Shown in pieces: positions 24,874-35,100 of a stretch of 64,000 nucleotides of DNA (the first letter of the stretch is position 1; each line of letters starts with the position of its first letter). The notes under the pieces are model-generated. The model worked only from the letters and a program-made list of their open reading frames with translations. It ran no database searches and was not told the DNA's origin. Source of the stretch: an uncultured Lachnospira sp. (GTDB lineage Bacteria; Bacillota; Clostridia; Lachnospirales; Lachnospiraceae). The stretch covers positions 62,001 to 126,000 of the forward strand of contig CAKRLE010000006.1 in the NCBI GenBank assembly GCA_934359185.1, in the 5' to 3' direction. The translations under genes and the position numbers were made by a program.

Positions 24874-24917
24874 AAAAAGGAGCGTGTGAAAAATAAAAAT
24901 TTTTCACGCGCTCCTTT
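24874..24917 (-). terminator. Terminator of the lipid kinase operon
   Basis: AAAGGAGCGTGTGAAAAA pairs with TTTTTCACGCGCTCCTTT around a short A-rich loop, with one G-T pair. On the minus strand it is followed by TTGTAAAAAAG. It lies about 140 bases past the stop at 25057. Confidence 0.8.
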
Positions 24918-24949
24918 AATCTGGAATCTTATTATTAATTTTATATTAT

Positions 24950-25060
24950 GATGTTGGGGTCAACAGGTATTTTGACCCCTTTGATACCAGCTTGCTACGT
25001 GCTTTGCACTCTCGCAAGCAAGCTTGCATCGGCTTTCTGACCTTTTGACCCTGGTATCAT
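24950..25060 (-). repeat. Dispersed hairpin repeat, copy 2
   Basis: Same order of elements as the copy at 18346-18426: GGGGTCAACAGG..TTTTGACCCC, TGATACCAGC..CCTGGTATCAT, and the shared TTGCTACGTGCTTT and TCTGACCTTTTGACCC. It carries an extra insert of about 24 bases with its own inverted repeat GCAAGCAAGCTTGC. Its terminal TGATACC contains the TGA stop codon of the lipid kinase gene, so the gene ends within the element. Confidence 0.8.
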
Positions 25061-25956
25061 ATTATAAAATCAACCGCATGAGGTTTCACATCAAAAACTA
25101 TATTTTTATGTCTGCCACCATACTCTCCATCAAACGTCCATGCTATATCATGAGCCGACTCAAATTCAATATGATTTGTTTTAAACGACTCAATAACCTT
25201 ATTATTCTCATAGTCCTGTGTAAGCAAAGCGCCAACCGCCTGATGAACATCAGCCGGATTGGTCATCTGTCTTATCAGCGTCACTTCAAACAGTCCATCA
25301 CACAGATCAACATGCTTTCCAACAAGATTTTTCATGCCGCCGACCGATTTTGTATTACTGACCATTCCATACAAAAAATCCCCTTGAAGCAGCCTGTCAC
25401 CTGTTTTAACTCTGAGATACTGCGGTTTAAGGTCTGTGAGACTCTTCACACCCTCTATAATATATGCCTGGTGGCCAAGCATATTTTTAAGCTCCTGAGG
25501 TGTTGCATATGATACCTCTGTAAATGCTCCAAATGCTGCTACATAATTGAAATTACGTTTTCCATCAGCCATTCCAATATCACAGCTAAACAAATTACCA
25601 CCAACAATTATTGAGGCTGCTTTAAGCATATCTTTTGGTATTCCAAGACTTGTTGCAAAATCATTCGTTGTTCCACTCGGAATATAACCTATAGGAAAAC
25701 TCTTCTGAAACTTTTCATTAAGCTTCATAACAGCACCTACTGTTTCATTAAGCGTTCCATCTCCACCACTGCAGCATATAACATCAAATATGCTGCCATT
25801 ATCCAAAATATATTCATATCCATCCTTTGGTGCTCTGGTAGGATATACAGTCACCTCAAATCCGCCTTCTGTAAATATCCGCACTATATCCAGCAGACAG
25901 TTTTTCATCTGTCCTTTTCCTGAATTAGGGTTAAACACAAATAGTATTTTCTTCAT
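25057..25956 (-). CDS. Diacylglycerol/lipid kinase family protein (YegS/BmrU type)
   Basis: These soluble enzymes phosphorylate diacylglycerol or related lipids at the membrane. The 299-residue protein begins FVFNPNSGKGQ, a nucleotide-binding motif, and has the family signature CSGGDGTLNETV near residue 65, then PSGTTNDFATSLGIP near residue 95. The C-terminal beta-sandwich includes FTEVSYATPQ and a FDVKPHAVDFII end. The ATG at 25956 follows TAGGTG and lies only 7 bases past the beta-CASP gene, so the two form an operon. The exact lipid is unknown. The stop codon is part of the dispersed repeat at 24950-25060. Confidence 0.9.
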   Translation of the reverse strand: MKKILFVFNPNSGKGQMKNCLLDIVRIFTEGGFEVTVYPTRAPKDGYEYILDNGSIFDVICCSGGDGTLNETVGAVMKLNEKFQKSFPIGYIPSGTTNDFATSLGIPKDMLKAASIIVGGNLFSCDIGMADGKRNFNYVAAFGAFTEVSYATPQELKNMLGHQAYIIEGVKSLTDLKPQYLRVKTGDRLLQGDFLYGMVSNTKSVGGMKNLVGKHVDLCDGLFEVTLIRQMTNPADVHQAVGALLTQDYENNKVIESFKTNHIEFESAHDIAWTFDGEYGGRHKNIVFDVKPHAVDFII

Positions 25957-25963
25957 AAATCAC

Positions 25964-27577
25964 CTATCTATCCCACTTGTCGCAAAGCGCATTAATCTGG
26001 TCTGCAAATTTTGCAAGATCTTTATTAGTCCCGCCCTCATTATGGTTGATAACTGTCATAAGACGCTGTCCAGCAGCAAGAAGTCTCGCAAATACTCCCT
26101 GATTACGCTTAGTTGTAACAGTTCTCCTTGACTTCTTCTCCCTGTTGCCTTCACTGATGCATTCAAACTTAGTCAGATCATACTCTGCTCCTGTATAAGG
26201 TGCAACAGCATCATATCCATACTCACTCTTAAGGCACTCTGTAAACTCATCGCACACAGAATCCTCTCCATGAACAACAAATACTTTATCTGGTTTTTTC
26301 TCAAACGAATTAATCCATCGCAGCAGTCCATTCTTATCAGCATGGCCGCTTGCACCTGACAGCTGTGCTATCTCTGCATTAATATCTATAGGTTCGCCAA
26401 ATAGTTTTATCTGCTTAGCGCCATCCACAATTGCACGTCCTGTAGTTCCAAGTGCCTGATAACCAACAAACAGAATTGTACACTCAGGTCTCCACAGATT
26501 ATGTTTAAGATGATGTCTTATTCTTCCCGCTTCACACATTCCAGATGCAGATATAATAACCTTAGGATTCTGGTCAAAATTAATAAGCTTTGATGCCTCA
26601 CCTGTTGTCGCAAACTTCAATCCTTCAAACGTAAGAGGGTTAATTCCTTTCTTGATAAGACCTATAGCTTCATCATCAAAACATTCATATGTGTTTTTTC
26701 CAAATATTGAAGTTGATTCAATTGCAAGAGGGCTGTCCAGATACACATCAAAACTTCTGTCTATAAGCTTTTTTTCCTTAATCTGTCTTATATAATATAA
26801 AAGTTCCTGTGTTCTTCCCACAGCAAATGAAGGTATTACGACATTGCCTCCACGTTCAAATGTTCTTTTGAATATCTTAGAGAGTTCCTCAACATGGTCT
26901 GCACATTCTTCATGATACCTGTTGCCATATGTTGATTCCATCACAACATAATCAGCTTCCTTGATATACTGAGGATCCTTTATTATAGGTTTATTAATAT
27001 TGCCTATATCTCCTGAAAATACAATTTTCTTAGTAATATCACCGGCATCCGTACTTTCTGTAACCCATACCTCAATACTTGCCGAGCCAAGCAGATGTCC
27101 AACATCTATAAATCTTATCTGGACACCATCACACAAATCAATCTTCTCATCATACGGACAACCAACGAACTGATTCATGACATTAATTGCATCTTCCATT
27201 GTATAAAGTGGAACAAACTCTTTTAATGAAGAATTAGATCTCTTTGCCTTTCTGTTTCTCCATTCAGCCTCAAACATCTGGATATGTGCGCTATCTTTAA
27301 GCATAATATCGCACAGATCTACAGTTGGTCTTGTTGTATACACATATCCGCGAAATCCTTTGCTATACAGCAAGGGAATAAGTCCGGAATGATCTATATG
27401 TGCATGCGTAAGCAATACATAATCAACCTCTGATGCAGGTATTGGCAGTTCCTGATTCTCGTACACATCATTACCCTGCTCCATACCGCAGTCAATAAGT
27501 ATATTTTTTCCATTAGCCATAAGGTAATGACAGCTTCCTGTCACCTCATGGTCAGCTCCAAGGAATTTCAGTTTCAT
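25964..27577 (-). CDS. MBL-fold beta-CASP hydrolase, probable RNase
   Basis: The 537-residue protein has a metallo-beta-lactamase domain with the zinc motif HAHIDHSG near residue 58 and later ligands in GHLLGSASIEVW and FSGDIGN. Next is a beta-CASP insertion (about 235-380) and a C-terminal RNA-specificity motif (SGHADKNGLLRW, VHGED). It resembles the archaeal and bacterial CPSF73/RNase J-like family that processes RNA, although the substrate here is not shown. The last 60 residues are basic (EKKSRRTVTTKRNQG) and may bind nucleic acid. The start follows AAGGAG. It is downstream of a nitroreductase gene by 40 bases and directly upstream of the lipid kinase. Confidence 0.88.
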   Translation of the reverse strand: MKLKFLGADHEVTGSCHYLMANGKNILIDCGMEQGNDVYENQELPIPASEVDYVLLTHAHIDHSGLIPLLYSKGFRGYVYTTRPTVDLCDIMLKDSAHIQMFEAEWRNRKAKRSNSSLKEFVPLYTMEDAINVMNQFVGCPYDEKIDLCDGVQIRFIDVGHLLGSASIEVWVTESTDAGDITKKIVFSGDIGNINKPIIKDPQYIKEADYVVMESTYGNRYHEECADHVEELSKIFKRTFERGGNVVIPSFAVGRTQELLYYIRQIKEKKLIDRSFDVYLDSPLAIESTSIFGKNTYECFDDEAIGLIKKGINPLTFEGLKFATTGEASKLINFDQNPKVIISASGMCEAGRIRHHLKHNLWRPECTILFVGYQALGTTGRAIVDGAKQIKLFGEPIDINAEIAQLSGASGHADKNGLLRWINSFEKKPDKVFVVHGEDSVCDEFTECLKSEYGYDAVAPYTGAEYDLTKFECISEGNREKKSRRTVTTKRNQGVFARLLAAGQRLMTVINHNEGGTNKDLAKFADQINALCDKWDR

Positions 27578-27617
27578 AGACAGCTCCTTCCCTATGCTTA
27601 TATACGCATAAATAATA

Positions 27618-28178
27618 TCATAATATTATATCTTCAAGTCTCTTTTTAGGTACATGATGAACCTTGTTCTCATCACGATAATATTTGATATCTCCATCTC
27701 CTGGAATATCCTCAATAACCACTTCCTCCTTAGGATATCCCAGTGCAATTACATATACTATCTTACTATCCTCCGGAAGATTCAGACGCTTTGACAGGAT
27801 ATCCCTTTTAACATTTCCAAAGAAACATCCTCCCAGACCTTTTTCAACTGCTGCCAGCAGCATTGTCTGTCCTGCGATTCCTGCATCCACTTCCGCATTA
27901 ACATTATTATCAGATAATATAATTATATACCCTGTTGGCTTTTCTCCATCTTCTGGTCCATCCCAATCCTTTAAATAGCCCGCAAATCCAAGACAATCAA
28001 ATACTTTTTCACATTCAGTCTCATCGCTTACAAGCTTATATCTGAACGGCTGTCTGTTGGCAGCACTAGGAGTAATCCTTGCAAGCTTTACAAGCTCTAT
28101 AAGCTGTTCCGTTGTAATTTTCTTATCCTGATAAAAACGTCTGTATGAACGGTTCTTTCTCACAAGTTCCTCTAACAT
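27618..28178 (-). CDS. Nitroreductase-family flavoprotein
   Basis: The 186-residue protein begins with the FMN-binding signature RKNRSYRRF and continues ARITPSAANRQPFRYKLV, and has GGCFFGNVKR near residue 130. These are FMN-contact elements of small nitroreductases that reduce nitro, quinone or other substrates with NAD(P)H. The substrate cannot be told. The ATG at 28178 follows AGGAG and lies 17 bases past the CE12-like esterase gene, so co-transcription is probable. Length is normal for the short family members. Confidence 0.88.
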   Translation of the reverse strand: MLEELVRKNRSYRRFYQDKKITTEQLIELVKLARITPSAANRQPFRYKLVSDETECEKVFDCLGFAGYLKDWDGPEDGEKPTGYIIILSDNNVNAEVDAGIAGQTMLLAAVEKGLGGCFFGNVKRDILSKRLNLPEDSKIVYVIALGYPKEEVVIEDIPGDGDIKYYRDENKVHHVPKKRLEDIIL

Positions 28179-28195
28179 TGAATTTTCTCCTGTCT

Positions 28196-29638
28196 TTAAT
28201 TATATTTAAGTTCTATATCTGTAAATGTAACATCTGCATTTCTTGCTGCAAACATTCCAACATATACATTATCAGGGTCTACACTGGTAAGTTTAAAATC
28301 AAATCCACCAGTCACAGCCTCACCATCTCCAAAATACAGTGCATAGCCATCGTTAGAACTTATAATCTTAACATCTATAATATCACCCTCGGTAAGCCCA
28401 TCTTTCGTTGTACCACCATAAAACAGATTGCCGCTCTTTCTTGCAAAGCACTTCACAAGTCCCTCTTCTCTTGTAAGAAAATATGGTGCTGCTGCCACAT
28501 AGTCGCCAAGCGCTTCAGGTGTCTGCATATCTATATAACAGTCATCCCTGACCATCAGACCGAATGAGACCTGATCATTCTTAAAATATGAATTAACCCT
28601 GACTTTAGCACTTAATGTAAAATTCTTATCTACAGGAACTTTCTTGTAATACATTGCCAGTCCATCTGTAACAATTGATATCTTACCCGCATTATCAGCA
28701 ACAGCTATATGGACTCCACCATTTACAGGCTCAAGTGTAAACTGTGAAAAATCGCTTTCAGGCGGAATATCACCAAATACAGTTCCCTTCCATCCTTCAT
28801 ATTCTACCCATCTTTTGCTGTCTTTAAGGTCAGCATTGAACACAACAGGAACATATGCCGGGTCTGATACAAGATATTCCCTGGAAGGAATTGCAAATTC
28901 ATCTCCAATCTGATCCTTGTTATCATCAAGCACTACATGCTCTGCCAATCCCTTTACTCCCAGCTTTTTTATCTCTGACAGACACAGATATGCATTAACT
29001 CTGCCACCCCATATATTAGTATGTGTATTATCAACACTTGATTCTTTATTTGATGGCCACGCATGAAGATATTTTGTTTTATCTGCTCCCAATATATCAT
29101 ACATCTGCCTTGTAATCTTAGTCATGTCAACAACTGGTATACCAAGTTCTTTACCCATATCACGTATTGCCTGAGGGTAATCTCCTCCTATAAACTCTCC
29201 CTGATTGCCTGTCACATGCATACAGTCATCTGTCCATACTCCATCAGAAGGTCTTCTTACAATAGGTGTGCAGAGTATTGTTGTACATCCTACTTCTTCA
29301 GCTTTAAGATAATAATTTTCATAGATTGAATTAGCAAATGAGCCTTTATCTGTATATCTTCCTCTGCCGGATGTATGTCTTGACTCTTCCATCTTCTCAT
29401 CATTATGCCCAAACCCTACAACAAGATAATCACCTGCCTGCATGCCATCTAACAATTCTTTATATTCAGGTTCAACAAGAAAACTTTTGGAACTTCTTCC
29501 TGAAAGAGCGATATTACGCACCTTAACAGCATCATCAAGATACTCTGAAAGTTTTGTTCCATATCCATATCTTGGATAATAATATTTATCAGTAAATGCG
29601 CTTAATGTAGAATCTCCAACAACCCAAAGTGTAGACAT
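28196..29638 (-). CDS. SGNH hydrolase, rhamnogalacturonan acetylesterase-like (CE12-type), with beta-sandwich domain
   Basis: The N-terminal domain (residues 1-240) has the SGNH blocks: GDST with the nucleophilic serine near residue 10, an NIALSGRSSKSF block with conserved Gly, GFGHND near residue 77, and DNTHTN near residue 203 with the catalytic Asp-His. This matches esterases that deacetylate rhamnogalacturonan in pectin. The C-terminal 200 residues resemble a jelly-roll (DUF1349-like) beta-sandwich seen on carbohydrate enzymes. No signal peptide is present, so it probably acts on oligosaccharides taken into the cell. The ATG follows GGAG. It heads a series with the nitroreductase and beta-CASP genes. 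No other pectin gene is nearby. Confidence 0.82.
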   Translation of the reverse strand: MSTLWVVGDSTLSAFTDKYYYPRYGYGTKLSEYLDDAVKVRNIALSGRSSKSFLVEPEYKELLDGMQAGDYLVVGFGHNDEKMEESRHTSGRGRYTDKGSFANSIYENYYLKAEEVGCTTILCTPIVRRPSDGVWTDDCMHVTGNQGEFIGGDYPQAIRDMGKELGIPVVDMTKITRQMYDILGADKTKYLHAWPSNKESSVDNTHTNIWGGRVNAYLCLSEIKKLGVKGLAEHVVLDDNKDQIGDEFAIPSREYLVSDPAYVPVVFNADLKDSKRWVEYEGWKGTVFGDIPPESDFSQFTLEPVNGGVHIAVADNAGKISIVTDGLAMYYKKVPVDKNFTLSAKVRVNSYFKNDQVSFGLMVRDDCYIDMQTPEALGDYVAAAPYFLTREEGLVKCFARKSGNLFYGGTTKDGLTEGDIIDVKIISSNDGYALYFGDGEAVTGGFDFKLTSVDPDNVYVGMFAARNADVTFTDIELKYN

Positions 29639-29682
29639 ATAAGTACTCCATTTCCGCGTAAATCACGCTTTTTTATTACAAT

Positions 29683-29729
29683 AGACACAAAAGCGATAAA
29701 AAGCATAACTTTTTACCGCATTTGTGTCT
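29683..29729 (-). terminator. Long hairpin downstream of SPFH gene
   Basis: AGACACAAA (29683-29691) pairs with TTTGTGTCT (29721-29729), and inside GCG-TAAAAAG pairs with CTTTTTA-CGC. It lies 60 bases past the SPFH gene stop and ends that transcript. Confidence 0.7.
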
Positions 29730-29788
29730 GATTGACAATATACAATTTGATATATCCTAAACCACAACACAGACAACCGGCTAAGATA

Positions 29789-30790
29789 TTATACTGTGAA
29801 ACTGTTCACAATCTCATTAGCTTCGACAGATTTTTTAATATCATCCATCTCTCTTAATTCTTTTCTTGATACATTACAGTCAGGTTCTGGCTTTCCAGCT
29901 GATATAGGAGCCGGAACATCCACAGTCTCTTTAATTGCCGTGAACACTCCTGCAAGATTAGACAAATCTGCCGGAACAATAATCTTAGTAGCATTACCAT
30001 TGGCAACATCTTTCATAGCTTCAATACTCTTAAACTGTAATATTGACGAATCTATTCCTGCATCTTTAATCTTTCTGATACCCTCTGCTGTAGCTTCCTG
30101 GACTTTAAGAATAGCCTCTGCTCTACCCTCTGCCTCAAGCACCATAACTTCCTTATGAGCTTCAGCATGAAGAACCTCTGCCGCCTTGTCAGCTTCTGCC
30201 TTCTTAATTGTACTCTCCTTAAATCCTTCAGCAATAAGAATCTGCTCACGCTTCTCACGCTCTGCTTTCATCTGCTTCTCCATTGATTCCTGAATAGCCT
30301 TAGGCGGAATGATATTCTTAAGCTCTACTCTGTTAACCTTGATTCCCCAAGGATCAGTAGCTTCATCAAGAATCTGTGCCATCTGCGAATTAATTTTCTC
30401 TCTTGCTGTAAGTGTTTCATCAAGCTCAAGGCTTCCGATAATATTACGAAGTGTCGTCGCTGTAAGATTCTCTATGGCACTTATAGGATTAGTAATTCCA
30501 TATGTATAAAGTTTAGGATCTACAATCTTAAAGAACACAACTGTATCTATCTGCATTGTTACATTATCCTTAGTAATAACAGGCTGTGGTGGAAAATCTG
30601 CCACCTGCTCTTTCAATGTAACCTTCTTTGCAATTCTGTCGAATACTGGCACAAGAAAATGTATACCAACCTCCCATGTTCCAATATACTTTCCTAATCT
30701 CTCAATAACATAAGCATTACTCTGTGGAACAATCTTTATCATCGCAATCAGCAACGCAATGATAATAATAATCAAAACTAATACTACCAT
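29789..30790 (-). CDS. SPFH/stomatin-family membrane protein (QmcA/paraslipin-like)
   Basis: The 333-residue protein has an N-terminal membrane helix (residues 1-20), then the SPFH domain with VPQSNAYVIERLGKY near residue 22, QIDTVVFFKIVDP, and ITNPISAIENLTATTLR. A long basic/Ala/Glu-rich coiled coil follows (about 205-290), used for oligomerisation, and a short tail. Members form large ring-like membrane assemblies that organise proteases or lipid domains. The start follows GGAGGG. No NfeD partner gene is next to it, unlike many bacterial pairs. It stands alone between terminators. Confidence 0.9.
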   Translation of the reverse strand: MVVLVLIIIIIALLIAMIKIVPQSNAYVIERLGKYIGTWEVGIHFLVPVFDRIAKKVTLKEQVADFPPQPVITKDNVTMQIDTVVFFKIVDPKLYTYGITNPISAIENLTATTLRNIIGSLELDETLTAREKINSQMAQILDEATDPWGIKVNRVELKNIIPPKAIQESMEKQMKAEREKREQILIAEGFKESTIKKAEADKAAEVLHAEAHKEVMVLEAEGRAEAILKVQEATAEGIRKIKDAGIDSSILQFKSIEAMKDVANGNATKIIVPADLSNLAGVFTAIKETVDVPAPISAGKPEPDCNVSRKELREMDDIKKSVEANEIVNSFTV

Positions 30791-30925
30791 AATTTCCCTC
30801 CATACATATTATATTTAATTGTAATGTATATTGTCTGACAGCTTTACATATATTGCTTAATTCGTCAGCCATCATATCAATTTATGTTAAGTATATCACA
30901 ATATTCCTGTTTCGTCATTAAAAAG

Positions 30926-32122
30926 CTATTCCTCAATTGTGATTATTTTATTAAGAATGTAATTAAACGTGGGCGCCGAACTTCGATAATTTTCTATATA
31001 TTCATCATTCAGATTGCATGTATCATTCTTATCATTCACACTAACTCCGGTATAGTCGCCAAAGAATACATGAACCTGTCCTTTTCTGAATTCATCGCAT
31101 ACAGACTCAACTCTCTGTTTAGTACCAGGGGCAGCTACAACTTCATTGATATCAAGCATCTCTATCCAGTTCTTCTCAAAACCCGCCATCATATCGTTAC
31201 CATACGCCCTGCCATCAACTGTATTCTCAATATTTCTGCCTTCAAGAACTGCACCAACCGCTCCAATCATATAATAAGACCAGTTGATTTTGGAACCAGT
31301 AAGATACGTTGTAGGTGCAATATCAGCCATGCTTTGATTATAACTAACAAGGTATACAGGAGTTGAAGCGTCTGTCTGTTCACATGCAACTGCCGGTCCA
31401 GCAGTATCAGAATGCTGTGATATTATTACGCATTCTTCATCAATAAGCTCTTTCGCATATCTTTTTTCAAGTGCATAATTGCTCCATGAATTTGTATATT
31501 TCACAATCATATGCGCCTGTGGCACGACCGAACGCACTCCAAGTATAAATGCAGTATAACCCGATATAACCTCTGCATAAGGATATGCCCCAACATACCC
31601 AACCTTTGCCTGTGATTCATCTATAATGCCACTGTCTATAAGCTCTTTTATTTTCATTCCAGCAGCCACACCAGCCGTATATCTTCCCTGATATATCTCT
31701 CCCATAAATGTATGGTAATTATTAAGCTTAGGCTCATCATTAGCATTAGTTCCTGTCGCCATAACAATCTCTACATCAGGATACATCTGTGCAAATCTTT
31801 TAGCTGCGTCAGCATATCCGAAACTTGTCGCAAAAATAATATCGCATTTCTCATCTATAAGCTCCTGAAAATATTTATCCTCCAGGCCTTCTGATACGTT
31901 ATATTTAGCAACTGCAATCACCTGATTCCCATAGGCTTCCTCAACAGCTTTCTGAGCTTTCATAAAATTATTGGTATACGCAGTACTCGCATCTCCTACA
32001 TACATAAAACCAACCTTTATGGTCTTATCCATATCCTTGCTGAAAAAAGCTGTATTAATCCCGACAATCGCCACAACTGACAGGATTGCAGTGATAAATG
32101 TAATTATATATATTCTTTTCAT
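30926..32122 (-). CDS. BMP-family solute-binding protein (PnrA-like), membrane-anchored
   Basis: The 398-residue protein has an N-terminal hydrophobic helix (residues about 5-28) and no lipobox cysteine, so it is probably a signal anchor. The rest matches the BMP/PnrA binding proteins: KVGFMYVGDAS, a hinge with ATSFGYADAAKRFAQMYPDVEIVMATG, and YVGAYPYAEVISGYTAFILG, the last two lining a ligand cleft that in known homologues binds purine nucleosides. No ABC permease or ATPase genes are near. It lies 50 bases past the large HD-GYP sensor gene on the same strand. The start at 32122 follows GGAGGG by 6 bases. A sensing rather than transport role is likely (inference). Confidence 0.85.
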   Translation of the reverse strand: MKRIYIITFITAILSVVAIVGINTAFFSKDMDKTIKVGFMYVGDASTAYTNNFMKAQKAVEEAYGNQVIAVAKYNVSEGLEDKYFQELIDEKCDIIFATSFGYADAAKRFAQMYPDVEIVMATGTNANDEPKLNNYHTFMGEIYQGRYTAGVAAGMKIKELIDSGIIDESQAKVGYVGAYPYAEVISGYTAFILGVRSVVPQAHMIVKYTNSWSNYALEKRYAKELIDEECVIISQHSDTAGPAVACEQTDASTPVYLVSYNQSMADIAPTTYLTGSKINWSYYMIGAVGAVLEGRNIENTVDGRAYGNDMMAGFEKNWIEMLDINEVVAAPGTKQRVESVCDEFRKGQVHVFFGDYTGVSVNDKNDTCNLNDEYIENYRSSAPTFNYILNKIITIEE

Positions 32123-32172
32123 CTGCATCCCTCCGTATCTTATTCAAATGTATCTTCTGGCTTATATAATTT

Positions 32173-35100
32173 CTAAATATCAATCTCTTTGCTTTCAATC
32201 AGCTCAATCATTATATCCACCAGCTTAGGATCAAACTGTGTTCCTCTGCCTCTTTTAATCTCAGCTATAACATAATCCATATCAAGCTTTTTGCGATATA
32301 CTCGATTAGCCGTCATAGCATCAAATGCATCCGCTATTCCTATAATTCTGGCATTGAGAGGTATCTCCTCTCCTTTCAGTCCATGGACATATCCGCTGCC
32401 ATCATATCTTTCATGGTGATACAGTGCTCCATCCGCAACATTGTCAATAAGTGTAAACTTACTTAATATCTCCCCACCTTTGACAACATGTGACTTCATA
32501 ACAGCATACTCTTCATCTGTAAGTCTTGCCGGCTTATTAAGTACACTGTCTGGAATTCCGATTTTACCAATGTCATGAAGAAGTGCCGCTTTCCTTAAAT
32601 TTTCACATTGTTCATCACTAAATCCAAGTCTCTTTGCAATCATAACTGAATATTCAGAAACCCTGAACGAATGCTGGCTTGTATTCTCATCTTTGGCATC
32701 AACCGTCCTTGCAATAGTAAGAACTGTCTCGTTTCCCATCGCTATCTGATCTTTTGCAAGCTGAAGTTCTTTCTTTTGCATATTAATAGTACGCTGAACC
32801 TGCGTCCTGAAAAACAACCAGGTAAGATATGCGACAGCTATTGCAAACACAACTATGACATACGCATTAAACCACCAGTTATCATATATTTCTTTATCTT
32901 TTATAATTGTATATGTACTCTCAGCAATAATATTACGGCCTTTATTGTCAAGTACTGCAAGATGGTATGTATATGTGCCAACTGGCAGATTAACATATAT
33001 AGAATTAGTCATTTCACTCTGCAATACAACCCTTGGAGCCGCATCATATCCTTCCAGATATGTGCTCACATAAGGTGTATTCATGGTATAATTGATAACA
33101 TGTGGTATAATTTCTATCTTTTCTGTTCCACTATGGATATGAATATCCTGCCCTCTTTCAACATTATATGTCTCATCATCAACCAGAACTGAATTAACCA
33201 TCATTCTGTATGACCTTGCCGAAGCATCATAATTCTCAAGATTCACGCATACAACACCTGTATCTGTCGAAAGATACAGATTATTCTGTCCATCTATATA
33301 ATTCCACGCATTAGGAGTAAGTGACTTCTTAAACCCTCTTCTCGTATCAAAAAGTTTGTAATCTATATCCCCTCCTGAAAGCACCTCACTTTCATCAACC
33401 ACAAATATTCCCGCAGAACTCAATACAAATAATGTTCCGTCATCTGTAACAACAATGTCATAATTATTATAATATGGAAATTTATCTATAACCCTGATAT
33501 TCTCACATTGGTTATCCATATAACATATACTGTTGCTTGTAACTATATATATCCCCTCTCCCCTGGAATCTTTTACCATTCTCAGGATAACTTTTGAGCT
33601 TAATCCATCATTTCTGCCAATATCTGATATAACCATGCCACCCTTAATAACAGCAATTCCCCCACCATCTGTACCAGCGAGAATTGTTCCATCATCCAGC
33701 TCAAGCATGCACAAAACTACCGGGTTATCAAGTCCTTCACCTGCTCCTATCTTAGCAGCCACACTGCCATCTTTAATATAAACTATGCCAGAATTACCAG
33801 CAGTTACTATATAATCATCCTTTGTCTGTATTGTTGTACGGAATGTTGTTCCGCCAAGCTCATCCTGTCCATAATGCTCTATCTTTCCATCAGAAGCTGC
33901 ACAGTACACTCCCTTTCCAGAAGTAGCAATCCACATATTATTGCGTGAATCCACTTTAAGATTGCGCACACGCACATTTTCAAGAATATCTGTAAGCACA
34001 TCATCACATTTATTGCTTATATTGCTGTCAACGACATCAATCCCCATATCGGTGCCAAAATAAAACCTGTCGTTCCATTCGGTCACAGTATTAACAACCT
34101 TTTCATCCAGTCCGGCTTCATAATATGTCTCTGTAAATACTGACCTGCTAAGATTAAGTAATCCCAGACGCGACGATGTAAACCATATATTCCCCTGATA
34201 ATCTGTAAGACAGTGGTCTATAGAATTATTAAATTCATTCGTGTTAATATTATGTTGTTTTCCATCCTCTGTTATATAGCCAGCCCCATTATCCGCGCAT
34301 ACAAACGCAATATTATTCTCTGCTATATATATAGATTTAATATTGATAAGAGACTCGCAATATATCTCATCTATTCTGTTCAACAGATTATCAGAAAAGT
34401 TGTATACAATTATCTTTCCATCAGATGTTCCAGCAAGCAGATTGCCCCATTCATCAAATGCAGCGCAGGTATACTTAGCCCCATTATAACCACCTAGTTT
34501 CTCTGCCACAGTAAAATCACGCACAACATATAATTCTCCTGAATTAGTCACTGCAACAATATTGCCATCATCATCACCAGTTACAACATTGGCATATCTT
34601 ATCTGTGGTATAGTACATTTTAAGGACAATCCACCCACCAGAGTAAGCACTGACAGCTCCTCTGTCGTTCCTACATAATAAAATCCATCTGTTCCCTGTA
34701 TAATACAACGCACCGAATCAGATGACAATCCGTCCTCTTCACTTATGATATTAGTTATCTTCTTATCAATGTATATAGATAACCCACTGTCGTTAGTTCC
34801 TATCCATAATCTTCCCTCTTCGTCTGTATAGAGGGTGTTGACATTTTTTACAGACTCGTATTCATCAATCCATACAAATTCCCTTCCATCATAACTGTAC
34901 AGACCGCCATACGTACCTATCCAGAGGATTCCATCATTTGTCTGTGTTATATCGTTAGCACTTCCACCCGGAAGCCCATTGTCACCATCATATATAGTCT
35001 GTACATATGTGTTAAAATTAACATCCGAATCACCTGCATATATTTGTGACACATTCATATTTCCATACACTGCACAGCCAGCTATCAATACCGCAATGAT

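Noticed and set aside
24552..24900. Possible riboswitch or T-box upstream of gltB
   Set aside because: No specifier loop, terminator/antiterminator pair or known aptamer motif was found; the promoter at 24604-24632 leaves a leader of only about 45 bases.
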